Assembly (NCBI GenBank): GCA_947499125.1
Contig: CANMMP010000001.1
Coordinates: forward strand, 558,001 to 622,000
Length of the DNA: 64,000 nucleotides
Source of the DNA: an uncultured Pontibacter sp.
GTDB taxonomy: Bacteria; Bacteroidota; Bacteroidia; Cytophagales; Hymenobacteraceae
Direction of reading: 5' to 3'
Under the pieces are notes generated by a model. That model saw only the letters and a list, made by a program, of their open reading frames with translations, made no database searches and was not told the DNA's origin. Shown here piece after piece: positions 26,608-36,889 of this stretch. Numbering within the stretch: the stretch's first letter is position 1; every line of letters begins with the position of its first letter. The position numbers and the translations under genes were made by a program.

Positions 26608-27459
26608 TTACTTCCATACACCCATTTTACCGAGCTGGTAATCCCGGAAAGCCTGGTGAATCTCTTCTTCAGTGTTCATCACAAAAGGCCCATGCGACAC
26701 CACCGGCTCATTGAACGGCTGCGCATGACCAAGCAGAATATAACTGTCTTCCTGGGCTTCTACCTTCAGTTCGTCGCCGTCGTTAGCAAACTCTACCAGG
26801 TTCAGTTTTTCGGCGGTCTGGCCGTTTACTTTTACAGCGCCACGCACCACGTAAAAAAATATATTCCGCTCTTGGTTTATACTTGTCGTAAGGCTTCCGC
26901 CCGCCTGCATTTCTATACTTGCCATGTGTATATCAGATAGTGATGGAATCGGCCCTTCTGTATCTTTCCAGTTACCTGAGATGACATTCACTTTTACCTT
27001 GCCACCATCCTCTTCTGCAACAGGTATAGCATCTTTTTGCAGGCCGACGTAATTTGGTTTTACCATTTTATACTTTGCAGGCAGGTTAAACCATAATTGT
27101 AATATCTCCAGCGGACCTCCCTCCTGCTTAAATTTATCAGAAGAAACTTCAGCGTGCAGTAAACCAGATCCGGCTGTCATCCATTGTATGCCACCTGCTT
27201 CTATCACATCCTCTCCGCCGCCGGTGTCCTGGTGCATAATGTCGCCATCAAGTATAAATGTCAGCGTCTCGAAGCCACGGTGCGGGTGCGGACCAAAAGG
27301 TAAACCGCGGTTTCCGGGCTTATAGGTCTGCGGCCCGTGGTGATTCAGGAACAGGAATGGATCGATGTATTCTACCTCTCTGGTTGGCAGCGCCCGGTAT
27401 GTTACCAGGTCATCCATCGGGGCGTAAATTGCTTTATGTATCTTCTTGATATTTCTCAT
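26608..27459 (-). CDS. Pirin family protein
   Basis: A bicupin of 283 residues. The N-terminal cupin has the full pirin iron site, His58 and His60 in GPHPHRGFETLTF, and His102 and Glu104 in GLLHAEVSS. The C-terminal cupin (from about 165) ends in the usual HGPFVMNTEEEIHQAF. Some bacterial pirins oxidise quercetin or bind metabolic enzymes; nothing here decides between these. It is cytosolic, with no signal peptide. It appears to stand as a single-gene unit, with its upstream side facing a terminator of the large T9SS gene. Confidence 0.93.
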   Translation of the reverse strand: MRNIKKIHKAIYAPMDDLVTYRALPTREVEYIDPFLFLNHHGPQTYKPGNRGLPFGPHPHRGFETLTFILDGDIMHQDTGGGEDVIEAGGIQWMTAGSGLLHAEVSSDKFKQEGGPLEILQLWFNLPAKYKMVKPNYVGLQKDAIPVAEEDGGKVKVNVISGNWKDTEGPIPSLSDIHMASIEMQAGGSLTTSINQERNIFFYVVRGAVKVNGQTAEKLNLVEFANDGDELKVEAQEDSYILLGHAQPFNEPVVSHGPFVMNTEEEIHQAFRDYQLGKMGVWK

Positions 27460-27552
27460 AGCTACTTTATAGTTCTATATATGTAGGTACATAAAACTAA
27501 GCATAATGTTTAAGATCATTACACCTAACTATAAATTGATAACAGCTTACTG

Positions 27553-27600
27553 AAAAATAAAATATCCCACCAGGCAGTAGTTAGCCCAATGGGATATTTT
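27553..27600 (-). terminator. Terminator of the 1303-residue T9SS protein gene
   Basis: AAAATATCCCA / TGGGATATTTT with a 20-base loop. On the minus strand it is followed by a T-rich run (TTTTATTTTT). Confidence 0.75.
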
Positions 27601-27643
27601 TACAAGTATAGTTAGAGTATAGATTATACTTTACCTGACACTT

Positions 27644-30600
27644 TTATTGCCTGATTATTTTACGGTGGTACGTACCTTCGTTTGTTATCAGTTTCAGGAA
27701 GTACATGCCTCGCGCCATATCCTGTAGCTCAATTTTACGGTTAAAGGCACCGGTAAAATCTTTATAGTCTTTTTGCAGAATTACTCGACCACGCGCATCA
27801 AGCAGCAACAAGGTGATATTGGTGCGGTTAGGCAATTCTACTTCTATAGTTACCCAGCTATCGGTAGGGTTCGGGAATAGTGTGAAAGTATAAGGCGGCT
27901 CTTCTTCATCTACTCCGGTCACACATTCTTCAACCGTTATAGTTTGCGTCGCGACTACTGTACATCCGCCTTCACCGGCATAAGTATAACTGATGGTGTG
28001 CACCCCTGCGCCCGCTACCACCGGATCAAAAATACCACCTGCTACGCCCGTTCCGCTATAGGTTCCTCCTTCGGGCTGACCACCGGTTAAGGTCAGTTTA
28101 GCATCGTCGGTACACATTTTAGCGAAGCTGCTCAAACTAACTTTAGGTGCCTGGTTAAGCGTTACTTTTATACTTTCGCTGAGATGCGAGCAGTCGCCGG
28201 ACGTTACTTTGCGCCTGAACCAGGTAGTGGCTGTTATAGTTGCCGGTGTATAGTTTTGACCCGCTGCATTTTGGATGGCTGTAAAGTTAGTGCCATCGGT
28301 GCTTTGTTCCCACTGGTAAGTATAGCTGCCACTTCCGCCCTTAGGCACCGAAGCTTTGATTTCAGCGGCAGTTGCTCCGCTACAAACCGACTGGTTACCA
28401 GTTGTAATGGCATTGCCACTAATAGTAGGGTTAACTGTTACAGCTACTGCAGAAGATGTCTGAGCACAATCTCCGTTCGTGACACGAACAGTATAACTGC
28501 CCGAAGTAGTCGCATTATAGGTTGTGCCTGTTGCCCCTGAAATTACCTGGTTATCTCGGAGCCACTGGTAAGTATAGTTGCTGCCTGTGCTGGCATTTAA
28601 TGTCACATTGCCGCCCTCACAAACCGAAGTATTTCCTGATGTAGTTATTGTTGTCGTTGGTATGGCTGTAACATTTATAGTAAGCGAAGCTGCCTGCGAG
28701 GTGCCACAATTATTCTCTGCTTTTACTGTCACTTGTCCGCCTGCTGTGCCTGCTTTTACTTTTATAGTGGCTGTGCCCTGCCCGCTTGTTATGCTAAAGC
28801 CAGATGGCACGGTCCAGGTATAGTTGGTGGCGCCAGATACTGCGCTTATACTATACGATACATCAGAAGTACCTGCGCATAAGGTAGTATTTCCAGTTAT
28901 AGCACCCGGGGTAGCAACCGCCTGCGAAACGCTTATCTTTTTAGTAGCTGTTACTGTGCAGCTGTTCTGGGTAACAGAATATGTTAATGTATGCTGCCCT
29001 GCACCAGCTGTTGCCGGGTTAAAAGTACCATCAGCGCTTACGCCTTTACCAGTCCAGGTACCTCCGGCCGGGCTAAACCCTGACAGCGCAAAGGCCTGCG
29101 TATTTGTGCAAACCTCCTGCTCAGCACCTGCCGATACAGCAAAAGGTTTATTTACGGTTACTTTTACTGGCGTAGATTCTGCTTCGCAGCCGCCGCTGTT
29201 CTTTACTTTAACCGTAAAGCTGCCGCTGTTAAAACTGGTAAAGCTCGCACTGGTAGCCTGGTTGATCGGGTTTCCATCCTTGAACCACTGGTAAGTATAG
29301 CCTGTACCCGCACTCGCAGTTAATTTAACCGATCCTCCTTCGCAAAAAGTAGTTTCGCTGCCAGCCGTTATAGTTACCTGCGGCGAAGCTACCACCTTAA
29401 CAATTATCTGGTCGGTAGCCGAACAGCCTTCGGCATTCGTTACCGTAACCGTATAAGTTGTGGTAGTTGCCGGATTAGCAACCGGGTTGGCAATGTTGGT
29501 GGCAGACAAGCCTGTAGCCGGCGACCAGGTATAAGTTGCTCCTCCGGTAGCCTGCAATTGGGCACTTCCGCGAGCACAAATCTCTTTATCAGCACCTGCT
29601 GAGGCTGTAGCGGCTGGTGTTACAGTTACTTTTACGCCAGTTGCAGTCGCAGCACATCCGCCGCTGCTTTTAACTATAACCGTATAGTTTCCGCTTTCTC
29701 TTGCCGTTAAAGTAGCAGTTGTTGCCTGGTTGATCGGGTTACTGTCTTTTAGCCACTGGTAAGTATAACCTGTACCGGAATTAGCCGTGAGGGTAACAGA
29801 ACCACCCTGGCAAAAAGAGGTTTCGCCATCTACTGTTATACTTGCCACCGGTTTCGGATTAACTTTTATAGTTACCTCATCCGTATCCGTGCATCCATCG
29901 GCGTTGGTAATGGTAACTGTATAGGTGGTGGTTTCGGTTGGAGTAGCTACCGGATTAGCGATATTTGTAGCTGAAAGCCCTGCTGCCGGCGACCATGTAT
30001 AAGAGGTTCCGCCACTTGCCTGTAGTTGCACATTATCACCGGCACAAATTTCCTTATCAGCTCCAGCGTTGGCTTGTAAACCACTGCAGTCGGTAAACTT
30101 CATGGCAACCTGGGCTGCTGCTACTTCTGATGTTTCTGAGCCGGAAGTTTGTCCGGTAAAGTATAAATTTTTGTTATCAATAAAGCGTAAGCCTGCACTG
30201 TAGTTTCGCGATGTTGAGTACTCATTCATTACAAGCCGCCAGGTCTCTTTGCCATTTTCTGAGAAGGCAGTCAACATTAATTTGGGGTTTTCTCTATAAA
30301 CTATTGCAGAAGTCCAACTTGGAGGCTCATTAAACACAGAGTAGCTTCCCGCAATAGCTATTTTACCTTCTCCGTTCACAGAAAGGCCAAATTGGCCGGG
30401 TGTAAACTGTCTTATAACAGATTGCCCTTCAACATTTTCATATACATTAAACTTATGGTTCCAAAGCTGATTGCCGCTCTTGTCGAACTTTGTGATAAAA
30501 TGATCCCAGATGTTGCGGTATCTCGTTTGCCGACACAACATAACCAGATCCTCGTTATCCAGTAAGGTTGCTTCGAAATAATCATTCTCATTTTTATCTC

Positions 30601-31555
30601 CCACGATTTTAGCCCATTCCAGTTTCCCGGATGCGTCAATCCGGTAAAGCACGATATCAAATACATAGGGCTCGCCACTCGTTTCGGCTACAATATACAT
30701 TGCGCCAGACGGGGCAATAAACAGATCAACCGGGGCTTCATAATTTTGGGGAGTAGCCTGAAAAGGGTAAGTATATTTTGAGATCTGAGCCCCCGTTTCG
30801 GCATTATACTTTATTAACTGTATATCATTTAAATGCCTGGTGTAACTATAGTATATTCTGGTTAATGCATATACATTTCCTTTTCCATCTGCCGCGACTA
30901 CTGTTCCGGGTTCCGGATAATCTCCTTCTTCATCATATTTAGTGGACCAGACAACATCTCCTTTTGCATTAAGTTTTTGAGTTACCATTTTTGTAACACT
31001 GCCTTCTTTTATAACCCCGGTAATAAATGAGGTACCATCTGCATTAGGAAAGAGATCGTTAACTTCTATAACACCGTCTACAGTTCTGTTGAAATTTCTT
31101 CCCCATATAAGCTGTCCTTGTGCCGAGAACTTTGCCAGCATATCTTCATAAGTGCCAGCTGTTGTCAGACGCATACCGGATATGTAACTGTTACCGGCAT
31201 CATCCAGCCAGAGATCATAGGTCCACATGCGGTCGGTGTCGGTACCAGCCTCATACTTTGCTTCCCAGATTAGCTTTCCGGACTGATCATACTTGAACAG
31301 TGTCATACCTGAACCTAAAATGATCAGGTTTTTATCTTTGTCTATTTCTTGTTTAGTATTGTCAGTACCGGAGCCAGAACTATGCTTGAAAGGTCCGGTA
31401 TCCCACACTTCTGTAAGCTGAGCTGTGGCGGAATTTGATAATCCCAGCAGGAAAAGTACCAGCAGTATACATCCGGAAAGTTTGCTTAACCGAAGCCGGT
31501 TTTGGTTGGAAATTAATCTATAAATAAGATGAAATAATAGTAGAGTTTGTTTCAT
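27644..31555 (-). CDS. Large T9SS-exported surface protein with Ig-like/PKD-type domains
   Basis: A 1303-residue protein. After a long signal anchor (hydrophobic about 26-45, NSATAQ), residues about 50-490 form a propeller-like region with repeated GN, IxLIKYNAETGA and LxWAKIVG-type strands. From about 495 there is a row of Ig-like domains of about 75-90 residues with paired CxG...VTLTA...YTYQW...TTYTV signatures, including two nearly identical two-domain blocks. The T9SS type A sorting domain closes the protein, with FPNPTDSWV, LLDARGRVI, MARGMYFLKL and the basic end HRKIIRQ. Such proteins are typical gliding or adhesion surface proteins of Bacteroidota; the ligand is unknown. Confidence 0.88.
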   Translation of the reverse strand: MKQTLLLFHLIYRLISNQNRLRLSKLSGCILLVLFLLGLSNSATAQLTEVWDTGPFKHSSGSGTDNTKQEIDKDKNLIILGSGMTLFKYDQSGKLIWEAKYEAGTDTDRMWTYDLWLDDAGNSYISGMRLTTAGTYEDMLAKFSAQGQLIWGRNFNRTVDGVIEVNDLFPNADGTSFITGVIKEGSVTKMVTQKLNAKGDVVWSTKYDEEGDYPEPGTVVAADGKGNVYALTRIYYSYTRHLNDIQLIKYNAETGAQISKYTYPFQATPQNYEAPVDLFIAPSGAMYIVAETSGEPYVFDIVLYRIDASGKLEWAKIVGDKNENDYFEATLLDNEDLVMLCRQTRYRNIWDHFITKFDKSGNQLWNHKFNVYENVEGQSVIRQFTPGQFGLSVNGEGKIAIAGSYSVFNEPPSWTSAIVYRENPKLMLTAFSENGKETWRLVMNEYSTSRNYSAGLRFIDNKNLYFTGQTSGSETSEVAAAQVAMKFTDCSGLQANAGADKEICAGDNVQLQASGGTSYTWSPAAGLSATNIANPVATPTETTTYTVTITNADGCTDTDEVTIKVNPKPVASITVDGETSFCQGGSVTLTANSGTGYTYQWLKDSNPINQATTATLTARESGNYTVIVKSSGGCAATATGVKVTVTPAATASAGADKEICARGSAQLQATGGATYTWSPATGLSATNIANPVANPATTTTYTVTVTNAEGCSATDQIIVKVVASPQVTITAGSETTFCEGGSVKLTASAGTGYTYQWFKDGNPINQATSASFTSFNSGSFTVKVKNSGGCEAESTPVKVTVNKPFAVSAGAEQEVCTNTQAFALSGFSPAGGTWTGKGVSADGTFNPATAGAGQHTLTYSVTQNSCTVTATKKISVSQAVATPGAITGNTTLCAGTSDVSYSISAVSGATNYTWTVPSGFSITSGQGTATIKVKAGTAGGQVTVKAENNCGTSQAASLTINVTAIPTTTITTSGNTSVCEGGNVTLNASTGSNYTYQWLRDNQVISGATGTTYNATTSGSYTVRVTNGDCAQTSSAVAVTVNPTISGNAITTGNQSVCSGATAAEIKASVPKGGSGSYTYQWEQSTDGTNFTAIQNAAGQNYTPATITATTWFRRKVTSGDCSHLSESIKVTLNQAPKVSLSSFAKMCTDDAKLTLTGGQPEGGTYSGTGVAGGIFDPVVAGAGVHTISYTYAGEGGCTVVATQTITVEECVTGVDEEEPPYTFTLFPNPTDSWVTIEVELPNRTNITLLLLDARGRVILQKDYKDFTGAFNRKIELQDMARGMYFLKLITNEGTYHRKIIRQ
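29130..30070 (-). repeat. Tandem duplication of a two-domain Ig-like block (~470-base unit)
   Basis: Two adjacent coding units, about 29605-30070 and 29130-29600. They encode near-identical series: AGADKEICA, SYTWSPA.GLSATNIANPVA, TYTVT.TNA.GC, then GYTYQW.KD.NPINQAT. This indicates a recent in-frame duplication of about 156 residues. Confidence 0.75.
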
Positions 31556-31789
31556 ATATACTCGATTTAGAGGGTAATTTGGCGGATTTTACATTATGAT
31601 AAAATTTTGAACACAACCCATGTATAGCTTGTGTTATAGTTAGGTACATTATACTTATACTAAGATTTTGACATTGCGTTCTGTTAAAACAAAAATTACT
31701 TGAAAGCAGGTATAACGCTATAGATATCAGGCATAACTGCTCCCATTACATTTTTTCTGAAATACTGCTGCCTACGCCCTGGTTATTCT

Positions 31790-31797
31790 TAAATTTG
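31790..31797 (+). promoter_or_regulatory. Candidate -7 element TAAATTTG before dinB
   Basis: A full match to TAnnTTTG 20 bases before the TTG start of dinB, giving a very short leader. Confidence 0.5.
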
Positions 31798-31816
31798 TAC
31801 GATTAAAGTTTTTAGC

Positions 31817-32899
31817 TTGAGCCAGCCAATCCGTAAGATCATACACGTAGACATGGACGCATTTTTTGCGTCGGTGGAGCAGCGCGATAACCCTGATCTG
31901 CGTGGTAAACCGGTGGCAGTTGGTGGTTCCAGGGCACGTGGCGTGGTGGCAGCTGCCAGTTACGAGGCCCGTAAGTTTGGCGTTCATTCGGCTTTAGCTT
32001 CTAAAATTGCAGCGCAGCGTTGCCCACACCTCATTTTTGTAAAAGCCCGGTTTGATGTATACAGCGCTGTTTCTCGACAGATAAGAGAGATATTTCACCG
32101 GTATACCGACCTGGTTGAACCACTTTCGCTGGATGAGGCTTACCTGGATGTAACCGAAAATAAGATCGGGATGCCGTCTGCCACCATCATTGCAAACGAA
32201 ATAAGGAAACGTATTTTTGAAGAGACCGGGCTTACAGCTTCTGCGGGGGTATCTTATAATAAATTCCTGGCCAAAATAGCTTCGGACATGAACAAGCCGA
32301 ACGGTTTTACGCTCATCACCCCGGACAAAGCCGAAGAGTTAGTAGCCAGCCTGGATATCGGTAAATTCCATGGGATAGGCAAAGTAACGGCGGCTAAAAT
32401 GCAAAGTATGGGCATATTAACAGGTGCCGACCTGCGCGAACGCTCCGAAGAAGAACTGGTGCGAAACTTCGGGAAGACCGGCCGCTACTATTTCCGTATA
32501 GCCCGTGCCCAGGACGAGCGCGAAGTACAACCGCACCGCATCCGTAAATCAATAGGTTCGGAACGCACTTTTGAGACCGATCTGGCTGAAGAAGAAACAA
32601 TGCTGGAACAGCTGGATTACCTGGCCAAAGAAGTAGCCCACGACATGGAACGCCTGAAAGCCAGCGCTAGAACTATAACCCTCAAAATAAAGTACTTCGA
32701 TTTTACGCTAAACACCCGCAGCAAAACCTTCTTAAGCGAGTTCAGCTCTTCTGATGCTATATTTACAGTAGTCCGCGACCTGCTTCGTACACCACAGTTA
32801 CCACAATTTCCTGTCCGTTTATTAGGCATCTCAGCCAGCTCACTCCTATACCAGCACGACCGCCTGCAGGAAGGTTACCAGTTCACTATAGATTTCTGA
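31817..32899 (+). CDS. dinB: DNA polymerase IV (Y family)
   Basis: Error-prone lesion-bypass polymerase of 360 residues. The palm motifs are IIHVDMDAFFASVEQ (metal-binding Asp12 and Asp14) and SLDEAYLD (Asp106, Glu107). ASYEARKFGVHSA, TASAGVSYNKFLAKIASDMNKP and the helix-hairpin-helix region (GIGKVTAAKMQSMGI) complete the family pattern, followed by the little-finger domain. The last residues YQFTIDF could be a sliding-clamp binding peptide. Translation most likely starts at TTG 31817; no ATG upstream is in frame, and the first internal ATG lies inside motif I. No LexA-type operator was recognised upstream. Confidence 0.92.
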   Translation: MSQPIRKIIHVDMDAFFASVEQRDNPDLRGKPVAVGGSRARGVVAAASYEARKFGVHSALASKIAAQRCPHLIFVKARFDVYSAVSRQIREIFHRYTDLVEPLSLDEAYLDVTENKIGMPSATIIANEIRKRIFEETGLTASAGVSYNKFLAKIASDMNKPNGFTLITPDKAEELVASLDIGKFHGIGKVTAAKMQSMGILTGADLRERSEEELVRNFGKTGRYYFRIARAQDEREVQPHRIRKSIGSERTFETDLAEEETMLEQLDYLAKEVAHDMERLKASARTITLKIKYFDFTLNTRSKTFLSEFSSSDAIFTVVRDLLRTPQLPQFPVRLLGISASSLLYQHDRLQEGYQFTIDF

Positions 32900-33041
32900 A
32901 CTGAGATTTAAACCATTGCTGTATTTATCAGTCTTAACAACGGCTGCAGGAAATGTTGCGCTTCGTTTATACTTTGCTATCTTTAGAAGTAATTACAGTT
33001 CCTCAACTGCAAACCTAATCAAACTAACCTTTTACCAACAC

Positions 33042-35537
33042 ATGAGTAAAAAATTACACTATGCTCCGCTGGTAGCATTGCTGTTGGCAGGTGCAACTAT
33101 AGCCCCGCCTGCTTTCGCACAGAAGAGCAAGAAAAAGAAAAAAGAGAAGCAGGAAGTAGCTGCTACTCCGGCACAGGCTCCTAAAAAAGACGATGGTCAG
33201 CCAAAACCTTATGCCCAGGTAATTACTGACAAAGCAGTTACCGACGATGGCATGTTCAAAGTGCACCGCATCGACGAAAAGTATTTCTACGAGATACCGG
33301 ACACGTTGCTTGGCCGCGACATGCTGATGGTAAGCCGCATTGCTAAAACAGCCACAAATATTGGATATGGCGGCGAGGAGCTGAACACGCAGATGCTGCG
33401 CTGGGAGAAAAAAGGCAACCGCATTTTACTACGTGTTATCTCTTACGAAAACGTAGCTGCCGACTCACTGGAGATCTACCACTCGGTACAAAACTCTAAC
33501 CTGGCCCCTGTTATACAGGCTTTCGATATAAAAGCTTTCAATACCGGGACTTCGGTAGTAGAGGTAACTGATTTCTTCTCGAAAGATGTGCCGGCCCTTG
33601 GCCTGGACCAGCGTAACCGCGAGACCTATAAAGTAAAGCGTCTGGATGATAAGCGCTCTTTCATAGAGAACATCAAAAGCTTCCCGACGAATATTGAGGC
33701 ACGCTCCCTGATGACGTACGATGCTTCTAACGCTCCATCCAACTCAAGCACAGGTACCATTTCATTGGAGTTGAACCACTCAATGCTATTGTTGCCTAAA
33801 ACGCCGATGGCATCCCGTGCTTTTGATGAGCGTGTTGGTTATTTCACTATTTCGCAGACTGACTTTGGTACTGAAGAGCAGCGTGCGGCCAAACGCCGTT
33901 ACATTGTGCGTTGGAAACTGGAGCCAAAAGACAAAGAGGCTTATGCACGTGGCGAACTGGTAGAGCCGGTTAAACCGATCGTTTATTACATTGACCCTGC
34001 CACGCCAATGAAGTGGAGAAAATACCTGAAGCAAGGTGTGGAAGACTGGCAGAAAGCATTTGAAGCTGCTGGTTTCAAAAATGCGATCATCGCCAAAGAC
34101 CCGCCAAGTTTCGAGGAAGACCCTGAGTTCAGCACCGAAGATGCGCGTTATTCTGTTATCCGCTATTTCTCTTCTGAAACGCAGAATGCTTACGGACCAA
34201 ACGTACACGACCCACGCTCGGGCGAAATTCTGGAGAGCCACATTGGCTGGTACCACAACGTAATGAACCTGCTGCGCAACTGGTATTTTATACAAACAGC
34301 TGCCGTTAACCCGGATGCCCGTGGTATACAGTTCTCTGACGAAGTAATGGGCGAGCTTATACGTTTTGTATCGGCTCACGAAGTAGGCCATACGTTAGGT
34401 TTACCTCACAACATGGGTTCTAGTGCTGCTTACCCCGTAGAGAAACTACGTGACGCAGAATTCACAAAGAAGATGGGTACTGCCCCAAGTATAATGGACT
34501 ATGCCCGCTTTAACTATGTGGCACAACCGGAAGACAATGGTGTAGCCCTGATGCCTGGTATTGGTGTTTACGACAAGTATTCGGTTAAGTGGGGTTATTC
34601 TTACTTCCCGGAAACGAATGGTTACGACAACAAGGCTAAACTGAATGCGTGGATAAAAGAGCACGAGAACGACCCTATGTACCGTTTTGGTCGTCAGCAG
34701 TTTGGTGTAACAGATCCATCTTCGCAAACAGAAGACCTTGGAGATGATGCGATGCTGGCAAGTACCTATGGTATAGCTAACTTAAAGCGCCTGATGCCAA
34801 ACCTGATCGAATGGACAGGCCAGGAAAACAAGAACTACGAGGACCTGCAGGAAATGTATTTGCAGGTACTTGGCCAATGGAACCGCTATATGGGCCACGT
34901 AACGGCTAACGTAGGCGGTGTTTATGAGAACTATAAAACCTACGGCCAGAAAGGAAATATATACAAGCCAGTTGCTAAAGAGAAGCAGCAGCGCGCTATG
35001 AAGTTCCTGAACGAGCAAGGCTTATCTACTCCTGAATGGATGCTGGATGAAAATATCCTGCGTAAGATCGAGTCGGCCGGTGCTGTGGAGCGAGTGCGTA
35101 CTGCACAGGTAGGTATTGTAAACAACCTGCTGGAGCCAGGCCGTATGGCGCGTTTAATAGAGGCTCAGGCAACATTAGGTAACAAAACTTATACTTTACC
35201 TGAAATGATGGCTGATCTGCGTAAAGGTGTTTGGTCTGAAGTAGGTACTGGTAAAACCATAGATATTTACCGCAGAAACCTGCAGCGTGGCTACCTGGAG
35301 CGCATGGAATTCCTGATGACAGATCAGAAGGAAACACCGGCTACTTCACGTTTTGCAAGAATGGGAACCCAGATCAATGTATCGCAATCGGATATTCGCC
35401 CAATGGTACGCGGTGAGCTTAATACACTTCGCAACCAGATAAAAGCATCTATTGCCAAAACGAACGATACCATGACCAAATACCACTTACAGGACTCTCT
35501 GGTGCGTATCGAGAATATTTTAAACCCAAAGAGCTAA
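33042..35537 (+). CDS. Secreted zinc-dependent metalloprotease (DUF5117/DUF4953/DUF5118 type)
   Basis: An 831-residue exported protease. From the ATG at 33042 the signal peptide is MSKKLHYAPLVALLLAG, ending near AFAQ, followed by a Lys-rich stretch; the frame extends 42 residues further upstream but that would bury the signal. The metzincin-type zinc motif HEVGHTLGLPHN (about residues 446-457) provides three His ligands and the catalytic Glu, and the later SIMDYARFNYVAQPED includes the Met-turn (IMDYA). The N-terminal region (YEIPDTLLGRDMLMVSRIA) is typical of DUF5118/DUF5117 proteins of Bacteroidota. It probably acts on proteins in the periplasm or outer membrane. The physiological substrate is unknown. 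Confidence 0.88.
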   Translation: MSKKLHYAPLVALLLAGATIAPPAFAQKSKKKKKEKQEVAATPAQAPKKDDGQPKPYAQVITDKAVTDDGMFKVHRIDEKYFYEIPDTLLGRDMLMVSRIAKTATNIGYGGEELNTQMLRWEKKGNRILLRVISYENVAADSLEIYHSVQNSNLAPVIQAFDIKAFNTGTSVVEVTDFFSKDVPALGLDQRNRETYKVKRLDDKRSFIENIKSFPTNIEARSLMTYDASNAPSNSSTGTISLELNHSMLLLPKTPMASRAFDERVGYFTISQTDFGTEEQRAAKRRYIVRWKLEPKDKEAYARGELVEPVKPIVYYIDPATPMKWRKYLKQGVEDWQKAFEAAGFKNAIIAKDPPSFEEDPEFSTEDARYSVIRYFSSETQNAYGPNVHDPRSGEILESHIGWYHNVMNLLRNWYFIQTAAVNPDARGIQFSDEVMGELIRFVSAHEVGHTLGLPHNMGSSAAYPVEKLRDAEFTKKMGTAPSIMDYARFNYVAQPEDNGVALMPGIGVYDKYSVKWGYSYFPETNGYDNKAKLNAWIKEHENDPMYRFGRQQFGVTDPSSQTEDLGDDAMLASTYGIANLKRLMPNLIEWTGQENKNYEDLQEMYLQVLGQWNRYMGHVTANVGGVYENYKTYGQKGNIYKPVAKEKQQRAMKFLNEQGLSTPEWMLDENILRKIESAGAVERVRTAQVGIVNNLLEPGRMARLIEAQATLGNKTYTLPEMMADLRKGVWSEVGTGKTIDIYRRNLQRGYLERMEFLMTDQKETPATSRFARMGTQINVSQSDIRPMVRGELNTLRNQIKASIAKTNDTMTKYHLQDSLVRIENILNPKS

Positions 35538-35581
35538 CTATTTACGCATAGTTTTGCGTATTATACCTGACTCTTAAATTT

Positions 35582-35616
35582 CCGCCCCGACTATTATGGT
35601 TGGGGCGGTTTTTTTA
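35582..35616 (+). terminator. Intrinsic terminator after the metalloprotease gene
   Basis: CCGCCCC / GGGGCGG extended by GAC/GTT-type pairs, then TTTTTTT. Confidence 0.88.
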
Positions 35617-35739
35617 TGCCTATACTTTGAGCTCCTGAGGGTATTCTTCTCCCTACTTCTCTGTAATTTTTTGAATCTATAGTTTAAGATATCTCGCATC
35701 AAAGCTAATTTTTTTAGTTTTTCTAACTATATTAGCACA

Positions 35740-36801
35740 ATGAAGCCGGAAGATTTTCTGAAAGGACGTGGGGCGCAGTATAACCCAGCCAATAAATACC
35801 TGAAGCAGGCTTATGTTACTGAGCATATCGAGGGTTTAGATGAGCCCTTGTTAACAGATGCTAAAACTGATTTTGTACAGGCGCACCCTAAAACTATAGT
35901 TAATAAAATTGATAGCCCGGACCTGGGTAATGGTTACTCGCTTAACCCCTACCAGGGCTGCGAGCATGGTTGTGTTTACTGTTATGCACGCAACTCGCAT
36001 CAATACTGGGGCTATGGTGCCGGCCTGGACTTTGAACGAAAAATCATTGTTAAAGAAAACGCTCCTGAGCTACTGATAAAACAGCTCGAAAGTAAAAGCT
36101 GGCAGGTTATGCCCATCATGCTTTCCGGAAACACTGACTGCTACCAACCCATTGAAGCGAAGAAAAAGCTCACGCGCCGTATCCTGGAGATTCTTCTAAA
36201 GTATAAACACCCGGTCAGCATTATCACAAAAAACGCACTTATACTCCGCGACTTAGACCTGCTCACCGAGCTAAACAAATTGGACCTGGTGCACGTGAAT
36301 ATCAGCATTACGAGTTTAGATGAAAAGCTGCGCCAGAAACTGGAGCCACGTACAGCTACCGGAGCAAAACGACTGGAGGTAGTGCGGCAACTCAGTGCTG
36401 TTGGCGTACCTGTTAACGTGATGGTTGCCCCCATCATACCCGGCCTTAACGATTCTGAAATTCCGCAGATCATAAAACAGGCAGCCGATGCCGGTGCGCA
36501 AAATGCAGCTTATACTATAGTTCGGTTAAACGGCGAGGTTGGTCCCATTTTCGAAGACTGGATAACCCAGGCCTTCCCGGACCGTGCTCAGAAAGTACTC
36601 AACCAGATAGCAGATTGCCATGGCGGCCAGCTGAACGACAGCCGTTTTGGCACGCGTATGAGCGGTGAAGGTAAATTTGCCGAAACTATAGCCAAGCTTT
36701 TTAAAGTGAGCAAGCAAAAGTATATGGCTGGTCGAAGTATAAAACCATACAACTATAGCCACTTCTGCACCACCAAAGGCAAGCAACTGGGCTTGTTTTA
36801 A
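35740..36801 (+). CDS. PA0069-family radical SAM protein
   Basis: A 353-residue radical SAM enzyme. The 4Fe-4S cluster is bound by CEHGCVYC (Cys74, Cys78, Cys81) after NPYQGCEHGC, a variant spacing shared with spore photoproduct lyase-like proteins and the PA0069 family. Downstream segments are PIMLSGNTDCYQPIEAK, VSIITKNALILRDLDLL, VHVNISITSLD and VMVAPIIPGLND. The substrate of this family is not established to my knowledge. It sits between a terminator and a 1 kb repeat locus, so it is transcribed alone. AACTATAGTT occurs in full at 35892-35901. Confidence 0.88.
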   Translation: MKPEDFLKGRGAQYNPANKYLKQAYVTEHIEGLDEPLLTDAKTDFVQAHPKTIVNKIDSPDLGNGYSLNPYQGCEHGCVYCYARNSHQYWGYGAGLDFERKIIVKENAPELLIKQLESKSWQVMPIMLSGNTDCYQPIEAKKKLTRRILEILLKYKHPVSIITKNALILRDLDLLTELNKLDLVHVNISITSLDEKLRQKLEPRTATGAKRLEVVRQLSAVGVPVNVMVAPIIPGLNDSEIPQIIKQAADAGAQNAAYTIVRLNGEVGPIFEDWITQAFPDRAQKVLNQIADCHGGQLNDSRFGTRMSGEGKFAETIAKLFKVSKQKYMAGRSIKPYNYSHFCTTKGKQLGLF

Positions 36802-36889
36802 GGTTTACTTCACCCCAATCTTCTCCATTTAAAAAGAAGCCCTACCCCCAGGACAGAAGAGGGAGTTTTTGCTATAATCTGTTCATTTA

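Noticed and set aside
32960-32980. TTTATACTTTGC as a promoter for the metalloprotease gene
   Set aside because: It is one base short of TAnnTTTG spacing, and TATACTT is so common in this genome that the match means little.
33786-34391. 201-codon minus-strand frame in the metalloprotease gene
   Set aside because: It lies opposite the zinc-site region of a strongly supported gene; composition is typical of an antisense shadow.
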